In this document: piece after piece, positions 46,230 through 60,300 of the stretch
Layout: every line of letters starts with the position of its first letter
How positions within the stretch are numbered: the stretch's first letter is position 1
Source of the DNA: Theristus sp. LFF4_11
Lineage: Eukaryota > Nematoda > Chromadorea > Monhysterida > Xyalidae
DNA: 64,000 nucleotides
Assembly (NCBI GenBank): GCA_030248135.1
Contig: JASANC010004426.1
Span: 62,001-126,000, forward strand
Reading direction: 5' to 3'
Made by a program: the position numbers and the translations under genes
The notes under the pieces: model-generated
What the model saw: only the letters and a program-made list of their open reading frames with translations
Told to the model about the DNA's origin: nothing
Databases searched by the model: none

Positions 46230-48424
46230 TTATGCATGTATCTTACAACTCGAACCGTCGCTACCGGCTATCGTTTGTTGCTGTTGTGCGTCTTTCTCCG
46301 TTCGCGGCAATATCGCCAATCGAACATCCAGATTGATCTCACCGCTCTGGCAAGGCAGTCGAAAGGTGCACTGTGAGAAATTGTCGTCATCGCGCAACAC
46401 GAAGCCTTCCGGCCACGACGTCAGCAGATGATTGATGCGGTACTCCGAGTCGATGATTAGTTCGCCCAGCGTCAAATCAACGACCTGTTTGTTCAGCTTT
46501 TCATGCCAAACATCAACGACACTGACCAATTGGTCGCCCGTCATCGTCTCGGTGCGATCGAGACATGAGCAAAGTTGCGGTAGATCCTGGCCGGCGCTTT
46601 TCAAGGCTACTTGGTGCGGATACCCGACCGGCGGTATCGCGTCCGGATGCGGCAACCGGGGCGGCGGCGGCGGCCGCTCCTCCGGCGCTACTGCGGCGGG
46701 CACGTGATTCTGCTGCTGTTCGATCGCCATGTCCGGATAGCGATTCTGCTGCAGGATTTGCTGGATTTCATCCGACTGCGGCGAAAGTTGCGGCGTCGTC
46801 AACTCGTCAACAACGTGCGGCGAGTCGACGAGGCCGAGTTTTGGCACGATCTTTGGCAGTTCCACAAAACTATGCTCGATGTAGGCGCCGACACACGGCG
46901 TGACCTAGGAGCAGATGTTGCAACATTTTCGATAGTTAGCCAAAATGGCTTTCCATTCGTCTTTCACTGTTTCACTTTCACATTTAACTACAGTAGAAAA
47001 CCGCACCTGTAACGATCGTAATCGCGGAGCAACTTTTGCCAGCCGACTTATTGCTCGCATTTTGAGCGCAATTTCTGCACCGCTGCACGGAGGCCTAAGG
47101 TAGAGTTGCATCGTCTCAAGTCGACTGAGCGCCTCCGGTGTCAAATGTTCGACAAAATGCAAATGCTGATATGCACAGTTGTAGAGGCCTATCTTCAATT
47201 GTTCGAGTTTATCGACGGCAAACTGGTTCACGATGCGCGCCAGCGAGCGCACGAGATCGCTGTTTCGATGGACGCGCTTCAGCATTTTCGAACCAAGATT
47301 CGACGCCATGTGAACCTGAAACGTTCTTTACTTTGAGCTTTTTGCAAGCCGTTGCGGTTTCTGTATAGAACCAAGCAATCTATTTTGAATTAAAACAACA
47401 AAATTAACGAAATATTCCATAATGTTGTCTATTAAAAAGTCAAAGTGTTGTTCTAAAAAATTTAAAACTTTAACAAGCAAAGGAACATCTTGAAAATTAA
47501 AAATGAACACACCACTGCATTTGATGCTACCGGCAGTAAGAGATCAAAATGAAACTGTCTGATTGACTTGTGTCGCATATAATTTAGCAGCGTATTCATG
47601 ATCTTCGGATGCATACCATCCAACGAGAGGTACAGTTTATCCAACGCGGAATGGACTCCGATTTTATAGAGCAACTGCGACGTGTGTTTGTAGTTTATGG
47701 ACTCGGCAAAGATTCGAATTTTCAACTTTGCCGCTTTGAACGCCACGATAACCTCGTTCAATTTGGTCATTACATCCTGGTCGGGCGACACATAGACCGT
47801 CACTAAGATGTGCGACAAATGTTCAAAGCGATTCTTATTACGTGCGTCGAGTAATGCCTGCAACATCCACAGTTGAATGTTCACATAGCGATAGTCGCTC
47901 GTCAACGAAATATTCAGACACTCCAAATGTTTCACGTTGCTCAGAAACCACACAGCTTTCCGTCGATCGTACGCATTCACCCAACATTCGTTGGCGACAA
48001 AAATGTCCTCGTGTTCATTGGCGAGAATTCGCTGATCGACGTCTCTCAACGAGAGCGCCGTCACTGTCCGCCATCGTCTCGAGACATTCACGGCCGACAT
48101 GAAATGGCGACAAGTCCTCGACAGATTATAGCGGTCAGACCAAGTCAGAGGTAGATGGTCGAAGATGATGGCCAAATTAGTCGTGGTCATTAATGGATGC
48201 GCCAGCAGCGACGGATTGACGTTCGCCATGAGATGTTGGTATTTTGGAAATCGGTATATGGTCGGTGGGCCGGTCATAATGGCCACTTGAAGATTGTTTT
48301 GACTACTTTCAATCCTGCGCAGATTGTGTTGACTCCTCTTCTGATGGATATGATGGTGATGGTGGTGTTGATGTTGATGTTGATGTTGGTGATGTTGGTG
48401 ACTGTGTTTTGGTTTGGCAGCCAT
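46230..48424 (-). CDS. F-box protein
   Basis: Three exons on the minus strand (48424-47513, 47315-47007, 46904-46230) join in phase 0 for 631 aa. The N terminus is extremely His/Gln-rich (about residues 8-27). At about residues 82-125 lies an F-box-like segment (NLAIIFDHLPLTWSDRYNLS then CRHFM, then SRRWRTVTAL), which normally binds Skp1 in SCF ubiquitin ligases. The middle (about 150-400) has spaced leucines (VKHLECLNISL, ALDKLYLSLDGM, LEQLKIGLYNCAYQHL) like irregular leucine-rich repeats, a common substrate-binding fold. A Pro-rich stretch (PPPPPRLPHP) precedes an acidic/hydrophobic C terminus that looks folded (VVDLTLGELIIDSEYRINHL). I cannot assign it to a named F-box family. It lies on the same strand as the CEP104-like gene, 424 bases upstream of it. 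Confidence 0.8.
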
Positions 48425-51400
48425 TTTGCTTGAGGTTTTGTTGATAAGTGGATGGTTTCAATTCTTCTCTTGAACGTTTGAAAACGATTTGTTTTTTTTG
48501 CAGTTAACTATTATCAGTGCACATGTTTATGGTTGTGCGTGCGCGGCGCGCTTTACACGCGCCCACAAAGCAGTTGAGCGATTGATTGATTGTGTCCGAT
48601 TCGTTGCGTCGTAATAAATGATCATTCAGAACGCTCAAAGATCTTGAACAGTGTAACCATACGATCTGTAATGAACGCTCGTTCAGTCAGTAAAAAGACG
48701 GTCACATGACTTCATAAAAAAACATCAAAATACAATGCACAATGACGCGTGAAATTAAAAAGCAGCAAACCATACATATGCGAGGGGTTTCATTTGAATG
48801 GTTGTGTTAGTCTTCTGTACTTACATACTTATATACACTTATCTAAGTTACGGTTGACTGAAGCTCACTGTATTCAACAGGTGAAATTAAAAAACACCAA
48901 TTTTACCGAACAACAAAAACAGAAAATCAATTTCAACAAAGCGGAAAAGACTTCTGAATGCGCTGATTTTTTAGAAACAGTAAATACAATGTAAATACAT
49001 AAATGTACGAACCCATGAACCCATCGTATCTGCATTATAATCTAAAGTAGACGTCTATTCATCAGCATTTTGTCACAGACTTCTGACTTCGATTTCCGCA
49101 ACATTTAGCATTTATGGACGAGCATTTTTGAAATAAGCCGGCGATAAAAGAAATTACCGCCCATGACAGAAAGTAAAATATATAGTCCAACGAAGCGACA
49201 GCATACACGACAGCGTTAGTGTATGGAAACAACTGAGCTTGTGATAACAGACAAGTCATAAAACCGTTATGAAACTTCCCATATGAGCGACGACAATTCC
49301 ATGAGGAATGCTGATAACCGCTGTACTTCCAAAATACAAAGGTATTTCAAAGTTGTCAAAACAAAGAATACCCGAATATCAAAAACGATAAAAAAGCATA
49401 CTAACAGACACAAACAAGACACAAATTTAACAACGAAACCAGAAAACTGCGTGGAGCCATGAAGAAAACAGAAGCATTAAGGCACAACAGTAACATCCAC
49501 GGCGACTGGGATATGTTACAGAGTGTTGTAATGTATGAATAATGTGGTATGACAAAGTTGACAATCTTTTGTGCACCGTTTTGAAATTACCGCACACTGT
49601 ACAATGTGAATGAGCAATTGCAAATTCCAGTTCTGAAGCTCATATGCATGCGTGACCGGAATTTCAATTGGCGTTTCGTGCAAATTTAAACCGAACGCAA
49701 TACACGCATATATACACATAAGCAACTGCAAGTAAAACGTTCCAACACGGACAAAAATACTATTGCGTGCTTTACTCTTAACCAGACGAACGAGTTCCTA
49801 CAAAACAGTGCGCGCGCGCAAAATCTCTGACTTTCTGCGTTGCCAAAAGTTATGGCGCGCACTGGCGTGTGTGCGAGTGCCGACGCAAGCAACAAACGCA
49901 CGGTCAGAAACGTTCACAGCCAAACCCAAACGTGTGGCATCGCAACAAGCAGACAGCAGCAGCGAGCGGTGAGCACGCTAGTAGTTCTTCAGTATCCAGC
50001 GGAAGAAGAGACCGAAAGACCTTTTATAGACACCAAAGACACAGTAACACTGCTAAACAACAAAACACACCAGGCGAGCAAAAACGCTTTCAGGAAAGAG
50101 CATGATATAGAAAGAGCATTGCGCCGGGCGCGCCATGACGAATCAAAAATACACACACGCTCTGCGCAACCGCCATCTTTGGGGTTCTTCTCTTGGAGCA
50201 ACAAAAGCGGGCACACGCGCAGGAAGCGTTACTTTTTACGGCCCGTGGCCCATGGCCCCGTGTAGTCGTTTTTGAAAATAAGAAACTATATTACATACGC
50301 GGCACAATATGTATACGAATGCCATGTATGCTGCGGAGATGGGAAAACGGCGCAAAACTATATCATTTCAACCGTATGCAACTGAAACACGTTTCAAACT
50401 TTATGGGTTCATATTTTGCTCCGTGCGTAGAAAACAACAGTTACAGAGGCGCGCGTGTGCGCGTTTTTTTTGGGAATGAGCTCGTGAAACCGTGCGCGCT
50501 TGGTTCAAGTTGGAGCAGCACTTCGTGAGACGTTCGGGTTAGAGGCATGGCTTCGTAGCCACGATTAAGATGTGCTAAGCACTAGTTTTTTTGATCTCAC
50601 ACAACAACATTTTGATATAGCACGTATTTGAAATATTATTGTCGCTGATGCTAGCAGGGTGCTGCTTGGAATGTATAGATCTGGTCGAGCGGTTTTCTTT
50701 ACTGGTAGCAAAAGAAAGGGTGTCCGGATTACAAGACGACAGGCCCATGTTGTTTGAAAATTTTAAAGAACTACATGTCAACGGCCTTTGATAGCATTCC
50801 ATATTCACACATTCAAATAAATAAAACCAAGAAAGCATTCAAAACTACATGTAAAGACATGACATTCAATCAATGACATTTAGTGACTGAGTACTTAAGA
50901 CTGGCTGAGGCCCAGTATTTCATGCCGTTTAAAACTACAAAAATGAAGTGTGAAGGTGTGCGCATTGTTGCGCGATGTAGAAAATAGATACACAAAAGAT
51001 CGCCGAAAAAATGCAGCGACATCGAAAAAGCATATTCTGGAAATCTCATACCGACCAACAATTACGCCAATTGCCCGTTTCGGTCTGTGGAATAAAGTTG
51101 AAGTACTATGACCATTTGTTTGAAACATGGAGCGATGAGCCTATTTCATTCATAAGCAGGCCTGTCATTCAGTTTCATCTGCGATGTGTCCCCAGTGAAG
51201 CGTAAAGGAGAAAACATGCATAGATTGTTGAAAAGTTTTCAGTTATATCGAAAGCGGATTTGCATTTATTCTAGCTGCAAAGTTTGTCCACCGACTGATT
51301 TTATAGTAAACACAACAGGGGAAGGCAGAGAAAAGCTCACCTATTTTAATAAAAAGAACCCCTAAAAATAACGTACCAAGAAAGCACATTGCAGATGCCA

Positions 51401-54338
51401 AATTTGTCTGGTTTTGTTGAGAACAGATTTCCATTAAAAATTTACAAAAAAACAATGACATAAAGAGAAACCTAAAATTGCCTTCATGCTCGCTTCACTG
51501 TAAGTTGCGCGGAGTTCGTAAAAAAAGCGTCTGCAAAGATCAGAAAACAAATGTGTCGCACGCAAGTTTTAGCACCAACACTTGGCTAGACAAACTTGCT
51601 CGCAAGAAATAACACATGAACTCATATTTTTACAACAAAACAACAACAACAATATTTGCGCATAGCTGGTCGTGGAAAAAATTTGCTCGTCAGCCACACA
51701 CGTCACACAAGCATTCGTGCGGATGTACAACAAAAAAGGGGGAAAAGCTGTCTGAAAAAACAAAAATAACGTGCACAAGTTTTGTCAAAAAAATTCAGGC
51801 GACCGACCGCAAACGAGTGCGATGCCATGATGTACCACGGAGCAGGCGCGCAAGAAGCGATGCGCTCCTTTCTTGCCGGGCTCTACTGCACTTTACAGCA
51901 CGCCGGTGACCAGTTTGCAGCGCACGTGCACCTGAATTACTGTTTTTGAGTGAGTAGTGACCGACAATAATGTGATGTTTTATAAACGATAATGTTTATG
52001 TTTTTGTGGTATTTGAGAATGGCATATTGAAGCGCAAACCCGTCAGCTGGCAACGCTGTGGTCCGTGAACTTGGGAGTGAGGACGAGAGAACGAGAAGAA
52101 CTGCGGGACCGCAAACGTGCTTCACTGTGTCCGGGCTCCACTCCGTGGTACACCGCGACATTGCACAAGCGTGCTCGCAACACAACGCAGTGCATCACAG
52201 CCAGATCGACTGCACGTCGTCTGTTATGACATTGAACCAACGGCTCTTGTGATGACACAACAATGAAAGCAACTTAATGTGAATAACTAGAGAACAGTCC
52301 GCTGAGCAACAAAAATAGGTAACATCATCAGAATTATCACTCACCCTTATTACATGAATTGTGGTTGTATTCGAACAGTCATGGCACGGTTCATGATGGG
52401 TCAACCAGCGTGATTTCGTTTGATCTCGAGTCTGAAAAAATGGGGTTTTAATTCAGAAATTTTAAACCCACGTACTTTGCACATAAACGTTCCAACTGAA
52501 AGCCACAGTACACGTTTCGCCTAGTTCTGCTTCAGCTAAATTACAGTAGTCAAGAGTAAATGACCCACCACCTACCTGTTTCTGCTGAAACGCCGTTTGA
52601 ACACAAACTAATCGTGGTACATGATGTGGTGTTCAACACCAAATGTAAAGAAAAACTATATTCCGACCACGAAGCTAGCTTTTTACAGATTTTATTACAC
52701 CGAAAAAACAAGCTTTACATTTTCACACCAATGTCAAGAATACTTTCAAAGTCACGTGAACAACAAACACGGTTCTAAAAAAACACGATTTGCAATAAAT
52801 CAGAATAAAATGAATTTACCAAAAGAAACACACTAACATAAATAAAAGAGAACACCCCCACTGAAACAGGTTTTAAAAATGGATGAACAACTTTTACGAA
52901 ACATGTTTTAGTCAGGGTCAGGGTGGAAGAACGTGGGAACTGGAAACACATGTGCAAAGTAGACAAAAACATGTTTGAAAACGTTACAGCAGTTATTGTA
53001 ATGCACAAGGTGACTGACAGCAACGACCAGCACACACTGTGATAACGCCACGCTGCTTTTTTCAGTTTCAGAAACGAACAAACGGCAAGAATTTGTGCGT
53101 TATGTGTGTTTCGCATTTTAGATCTTCACCATCATAAATGAGATAATCATCAGAAAATCATCAGAAAATCACAAGTTTTTTAATTGTGTAGAATGTAAAA
53201 ATCGATCACTATTATTTACCATAGAAAAGACCACAAACATTACACAACAGGGCTGTTGCTGTAAAACACGTGACCACGTGTGCTTTGCAAAAAGTTCCAA
53301 AGCAGCCTGCCTGCCCTCATGTCAGTCCAGGCAACCAATGATTTCGTCTAAGTTCCAGAACTCCTTACAAGCGGCTAGTTTGAACGCAGCAGGAAACTGA
53401 TTTCGAGCTATTACTAAATTGTTACGCACGCAGTTTGACTGCAGACATAAAAAGTACACAAAGAATGCAGCACAGTTAAATTCTCGGAGAATCAGCAATG
53501 AAAAACGAATACCGCGGCGAAACCGATTCAATCGAATGCAAGCATAGCCATTTTGTTATTTCGAATAGCAAAAGTAGCAAAACACACAAAAAATCGCAAT
53601 GCGCTCGGAAGCCGAAAAGCACACATGAAAAGTCTCGAATAAAAACAAGGAATCAACAACGTAGTTTTAGCACTTTAAAAACTAGATTGTAAACGCCAAA
53701 GTAGATAGTGCATGAAAACTGAAATGCTTCGAAACTGCAACTGCTGAAACTGAAGAGCGTTCTCTTGATTTTACTGGAACAATCTTGGATCAAGTGATCT
53801 GCAAATGGGATGATTGATCAAATTGGAAAACATTGAAAAAGCATAATCTGGAATTCTCTTGATTATATGATTGTGCCAATTTTCTAAATTGAATGAAGCA
53901 AAACATGAATAAGAACATGCACGCTTGTGAAAAAATTCACATTAACAAAACAAAACACACCTCAACACAAAGACCACTGGAATAAATATTTTGATTGACA
54001 CAATAGGAAAACTACATTCCAAAGTTGATATCACCAATCGCTATTGTTAACAATAACCCCCCCCCCCAAAAAACGTATTCGGCAACAAAGCAACTCGTGG
54101 CAAAAATAAAACAAACCATAAAATAAGCTACAACACCGGAACAGAAGAAAAAATTGCAACCCGACCAAAACATTGCAAGCACTTTCGGAATTTTTCCACG
54201 TTTCGGCATATCCGTTGACAAAAAACTCTCAGACTGAAACGGACCAAACGGCAACGCATCCAAAACAACAAACTAATAAGAGACAAACGAACCCACAACA
54301 CGACCGGAAATCAGAAAAAACACCAATCATTTTTTAAT
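48425..54338. other. Gene-poor stretch, F-box gene to Argonaute
   Basis: About 5.9 kb without a supportable gene. It should hold the F-box promoter on the left and the Argonaute 3' UTR on the right. The plus-strand frame at 49840-50265 is the longest open one, but it has low-complexity composition and no family resemblance. Other frames are shorter. A C-run occurs near 54057-54068. I see no clear transposon ends, although this AT-rich DNA could contain decayed copies. Confidence 0.5.
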
Positions 54339-57300
54339 TCAGGCATAAAAAGCCTTTCCGAACAGTTCACGGCCGGTGTAGGTCAGCTGTTCGTTCAACG
54401 TATCCAAATTGATCCTGTCGAACAGTCCACCGGAGCTTCCAGAACTGCCCGAGGCCGTCGATATGCCAGACGTGCTGCCGTCACCGTTGCTGAACAATAA
54501 AAGTGTCAATTTCTTCGGAAGTCAGATTTGAAACTTAGCGAAAGACGAAAACTATGCTCGTGCATCGCTCGGATAAAAACGAAAAATCAACAATGTTGAA
54601 AAAAAGTTCGAGTGGACACATCAAAACAAGCGGCCACGAACACATAGATCAGCATGTTGGCCTTGCCGCGTTTCGCCAGGTTGTGTGCTGCGTAGCAGGG
54701 TGCCGGCACGGACACGGCCGCCGTGATGATGCCGTGACCGAGGCACAACTGATGCGTCACCTGGCCACAGCAATCATTGTCAGTGGGACAGTTTGAAGAT
54801 TAGATTTTGAATGAACACCCGAAAATGATGTGAAGAACGTTAATAAATACACAAAAAGAAATCACCGTTTGAATAACGTCCATCGAGTTCTCACATTCGT
54901 CCACAAGCACCGTGTACCGCGGCACCTTCGCCGTGCCCTGCAAACAAAACACACAAGTCATGCACACTGTTATTTCGATTAATTCAACGTTCATCGCGGC
55001 CTTTTGAGCGACCAATTTCCCAGCGTCTCCGCTGCAATACAGCGACACTGGCAACAGCGTGCTGCAACGAAAGTTGCCCGTCTTCCGAACAGAACTAGCC
55101 GATTTGCCCGGTGCATGCTAAGTGCGCGCCGCTGCTATACAGTGACTATTGTCGATGCAGCAGGCCGCAAACGAACACAGCGCACATGCTGCACACAGCC
55201 GAGTGTGCGTGTCACCTGGATGGTTTTGTGCGAGCACAGGTAGAACTCGTTCTCGGTCGGCGACACGATCTCCGTGTCGTGCACGGTGCCCGACTTGATG
55301 TTCAGCTCGGCCGGCCTCGCGTTCACGTTGTTGCTGGTGATCTGACGCAGCTGCTGCGCGCCGAGGTACAGCCGGGTGTTGTTGCGCTTCTGCACCACCA
55401 CGAACACGAACTTTGGCATCGGCGCACTCGGCGGCTTCGTGTCGGCCACGGCCGCTCGCAGCTGACGCAGCTCCGTGCTCAGCACCTGCGCACAAATGCC
55501 GCTTCTGCGCTGGTAGGCGTTTGCAATCAGTGCATCGTTCACGATTATGCAGCTGGAGACTTTCTTTTCGAAAACAGTGCACTCGCTTGTTACAAAGCAG
55601 CATGTGGCACAGTCACAGACAAACACAACCGCATGTACAGATAAGCGCACACACACGCGCCGCTGTGCCATCGTATGTGTGACTGTGCGTGCAACATTAG
55701 AGACGCATTCATGAAGCGTAGCGTGTTCAGTGACGCGCTGCTGTGTTGAAACATAGCAGTGCGGTCACTAAATTACTGCTTCATGAATGTCCCTTAACGT
55801 TTTATACAACTTCACCAGTACACAACATTTTCCAGTCAACGGTCCAACCAATCACTGCTAGTTGTCGAATCGTTACAATGTAACCCGGCACCTAAAAAAC
55901 CCGGCGAATATACCGCTCCAATTAAACGGAACCAACCGACCTTCTCATACTGCCCCGTGGCAACACCGTCTCGATACATCCAGATCTCCTTCGGGTACTG
56001 TTTGCTGTGCTTCACGTACTCGTACACGGCCGAACGAACCATCTCCTTCAAACCGAACTTCTTCTCGGCGTCGAAATCCTCCACTTCGGTGCGACACTCG
56101 AGATATCGGTAGTCACCGAAGAAGCACATCGGGTGCTTGCCGGAGCTCGCGCAGAACTGAAGCGAAAGTGATGAAATCAACGAAAATTGACATTACGCAC
56201 ATCGTTGAAACACCGTGCAATCGTTTTGTACAAGAGTCCCCACCTCGCCGAAGCAATGCAGCCAAGCCAATCAGTGCGGTGTTTACCATCTACTACCTCC
56301 CTCCCACCAAACGTACCCCAGCGACGCTCGGCTGCAACTGCTGCATGCCACGTCGACGATCGAGTTTCGTGGTTGCTGGCGCATGGCACACGTCGTAGCC
56401 CATGAACATTCGCCCATGCGACTGTTTCAGTTGGTCGCTGCGAAATAAACACGCAACACTGGCCAGCATTTGGAGCAATTTATGTTTCTGGTCAACATTG
56501 TTCTCCGCCAATTGAAATAAAAAAAACTCAGCCACTCGGCCCGGCCGTTCGAAATGCCTTAAATGGAAACGTTTCAGAACACCAGGTGCCACCTTCTTAG
56601 GGCACACAGCGTTGCCAGCACCGATGTGCACCACACATCAACCAACCGTCGGTCAATGTTGAGATGCGAGTAATCGATGTCGTAGCAGAGACCGCCGAGT
56701 TTCATGTTGGTCTTGTTCAGCAGGTTGTCGAGCGTCAGCAGCTGCGGGCCGCGTCCTTCGCCACCAACGATCTTGTCCAGCGTGCTCAGGTTGACGTGCT
56801 GCGACAGGAGGCCGCACTGTTGCTCGCAGTATTTGATCGCATCTGCACAGCACATTCACGATCATCGCAATGCTGCTACTGTTTTACAGTCGAACTCTAT
56901 TCTACCAGCGCAAAGATGCGTGAACCCGAGATCTGTCGTCCGCTTTTTGTGCCATGTGTGCTACGCACAGACACTGCGAGTGCTGGCTGTTTTCAGTGGT
57001 TTCCGCCCAGCATCAGTGTGGGCAGCTCACAAAGCAAACATGCTCGTGCAACAATCTACACGCATTCATGAAATGCAGCGTCAGTCAGTTTTTCAAAGCT
57101 TTTCCCTCTCAAAATGTTTTGCTTGCACCACTAACCGTGTGCGGACGAGCGATCATCAGCGACACAAAGCACGAATTGCACGGCCGGTGAACGACGAGTC
57201 AAAGCCGTAAAAACTTTCTTGATTTCATCAGTAGAATCGACACAGCACCGTTTCTGCGGCTCCTTCACGTCCTTCATGCCGAGTCTCATAGCCGTGCGAA

Positions 57301-60300
57301 TGAACATATCCACGAATCGGCTGCGATAATTTACATTTACGAACAATTTGGAACTTGGCGAACCAGGCGTAACCGAAAAACAGCAAACTTCATCTGTTGC
57401 ATACGCCATACGCTCGCAAAACACGGGTTCCTCGTGGCAGTAGCGGCATTCATGAAGCAGTAATTAGCAGGAATTTTTTCCGGAACAATTTTACAAAAAT
57501 ATATCGTTACTGTTGACGAATTTGTGTCTGACGCGTGTTCCAAGTTAATTTTTACAAAAGTTTTTTATAAATTGCTCACTGATTTTGAACAGTGATTGTG
57601 AAACACAGCAATATACAGGGTGGGCCAAAAAAAGGTTCCATTTTCAAACTGCTGTCACTGGCTGGTGTTTCAATATTATGAGCTGAAATTTTCAGCATTG
57701 ATAAAACATGTGATGCCATTTGTCTGACAAAATTTTTTTCCAGTTTGGTCAAGTAGATTCAGTTTTACAGCACAATGTTTAAAAATTCCCAAATTTTCAA
57801 AAAAAACGGATTTTTAACCAAGAATTTCACAACAAATCATTGCTCATAGACATCCAAATAATCATCAAGGTTTGTCGTCCGGCAGCGGCTGGATTCCATA
57901 CTGGCTCGCCTCGTCGATTTTGCTGGACTGCGCGTGAACATTGCGACCACAATGTCTTTGAATGCAGCAGCAATCGATGGTCGTAAAACACGTTGCCATG
58001 CTCAAAAACAGATTGGTGTGCCACCAAAAAAGAACGGACTTCGTGGTTGGCAAATCCTCGTGACGACCCAAAATTGAATTTTATGCGAAACTGGCGAGGC
58101 GAGTCACTGCAAAAAAACTTTCAGATTGCTCCCACCTAGGGGTGGGTCGGTATAAAAAACGGTTTTTTTCGGTATAAAAAACGGTATAAAAAACGGTTTT
58201 TTATACCAGCGCCAAAAAATGGCCAAAATAAATTACCGATATTTTACCGCGTAAATTTTGGTTTTTTCCCGGTTTTTTATACCGCCGAAGGACCCAAATT
58301 TCAATTTTTGAAATCACTCAAAATGCACTGTATTCCGCATGTCCATTTCAATTTTCATTTTCGCCACTTCATAACTTGATGTTCCGGAGAACACAATTCA
58401 CGCTCTTGGTATAAATAAAGCACCCTGAGACCCGTGTCAAGTGTTGCTGGCAACAGCACGGAATCGTTGCTGTCAAACTGCGACAGCACGGATTCGCAGT
58501 CCCCGTCGGCAGCGTCAGCTGCTGCCACTGAGAACATTGCTGCGCTTGCATCGGCAAATTGTGTGGACAGCTCTGATGACGACTTCACTGATGATGATGG
58601 TGACGGCTGCATTGATGATACTCATGATGATGATGATGAATAGACAAAAATCGGGTGAATTGCTTATTTTTATTCAGTCAAATTTCCTGAAATTTTGTGT
58701 CTTTGAACTCGGAAATTGCTCAAAGTTTTGTTGGTGATGTCGTCGTGCTGTTGTACTGATGATAGTGACCCGAATCTCCATCTGATTTTTTTTCTCTTTC
58801 AATTTTGTTCTTGGTTCACTTCTTTCGTCTGTGCGGGTTCGTGATTCTTTTTGTCTTTCGGTGATCTTTTATTTAGAAACGCGGTGAAATTGTTGTGCAG
58901 TTACATATCTCTCGATCGTGTCAGTTCAATTGATTTGCATGTATCACATTCCTTGCTGTTTCAAATATCAATCTGTCTTGCGTTAGTTTTTTTGTTTTAA
59001 ACTCGCATCTGATAATTTTTCTGATGCTGCATTCTCTCTAAGCGCCACCGATTCAAATAAAATCAAGATTGGGATACGTTTCCATTGAAACACATACCGT
59101 TTCTGGCTAGAATTGTGGTCTTTTACTCATTATTCAGCGGTTTGCGTAAAATCAGAGTACCAGAAATTGTCGCAATCACAAGATTCTTCAAATACTGGGT
59201 CGGTAAAAAAACCGGGTATAAAGAACCGGACGCGGTATAAAAAACCGTTTTATATACATGGATTTGAAAAAAACCGTTTTTTACCACCCCTACTCCCACC
59301 AGATAGCACACCAGACCCGTTGTTCTGCTGTCCACTTAACTATGACGAAACTGCAGAAAACTGAAATTGAAACACTGTTTTTATTCAAACCGAAGAAAAA
59401 CTTTTCAAAAGAAACAAATTAACAGACAGAGCAACACACGAAACAAAAAGTCAACTGAACAATTCTTTCTGTCGCAGTCGCATGGCTGCTGACTCGAGTC
59501 CGTTGTGAAACATCAGAATTTCGCTCGAGCTGCTCAAATGCAATTCAAGTGTGAAACCTTTCCACTCTGAGCGCATGATTTGAACTATCAATACCCCGGG
59601 TATCCAAAAAGACCCATTTGTCACCTTCGCAACAGTTTCAAAATTGAATCACGCATCTTGATACTATTTTTTTCTTGCACTCATTTCAGTCAATTTGTTG
59701 ATTTTTCGAGCTTTTTAGAAAATTTGCCACAGTGAGTGCTAGGAATTATATATCGAAAAAAAATTTTTGTCAGTAAAATGGCATCACATGTTTTATCAGT
59801 GCTGAAAATTTCAGCTCATAATATTGAAACACCAGCCAGTGACAGCAGTTTGAAAATGGAACCTTTTTTTGGCCCACCCTGTACATACACTAGATAGATG
59901 CTGCTTCATGAATGCCGCTTAAGAACAGTAACATTCGTACTCCAACAGCGATCTGAGTGCGTCGTGCACTTTTGCATCGTTCGTGATCATCAGCATCGCC
60001 CAGTTGTCCAATCGTGCCCCCCGAATGTAGCACAACTGTCGTCTCTGCCACCCCCCGTCGCGATTCACGTCCACTGTTGCGTTGTTCTGCAAAATGACAA
60101 GCGTCTCTATCTTCTGGAAAAAATTTAAAAGTTTGACATAAAACTGTTGAGAAAATTCACTCCAACAAAACAAAAAAGAACTAATGCCACGATACAGGTT
60201 TAGTGAGCAACTAGGAAAGATAAGGTAATCCGCTGTTTCAAGTTATGTCGTATATTGGCACACTACGACACGGCATATAGTCCAACACCATAACATATCC

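Larger units (their letters stand above)
57442..59919. mobile_element. GCATTCATGAAGC MITE, host of nested elements
   Basis: AGCGGCATTCATGAAGCA at 57442-57459 is perfectly inverted at 59902-59919. Removing the mariner-like insert (57616-59881) leaves a miniature element of about 210 bp. The whole stack lies in the Argonaute intron between exons 57320 and 59941. Confidence 0.7.

Noticed and set aside
49840..50265. A 141-residue ORF as a gene
   Set aside because: No recognisable domain, biased basic/polar composition, no convincing context or splice partners.
58355..58643. Asp/Ser-rich ORF inside the hAT-like element as a host gene
   Set aside because: It lies wholly within the transposon boundaries and is low complexity; at most it is a remnant of an element-encoded protein.
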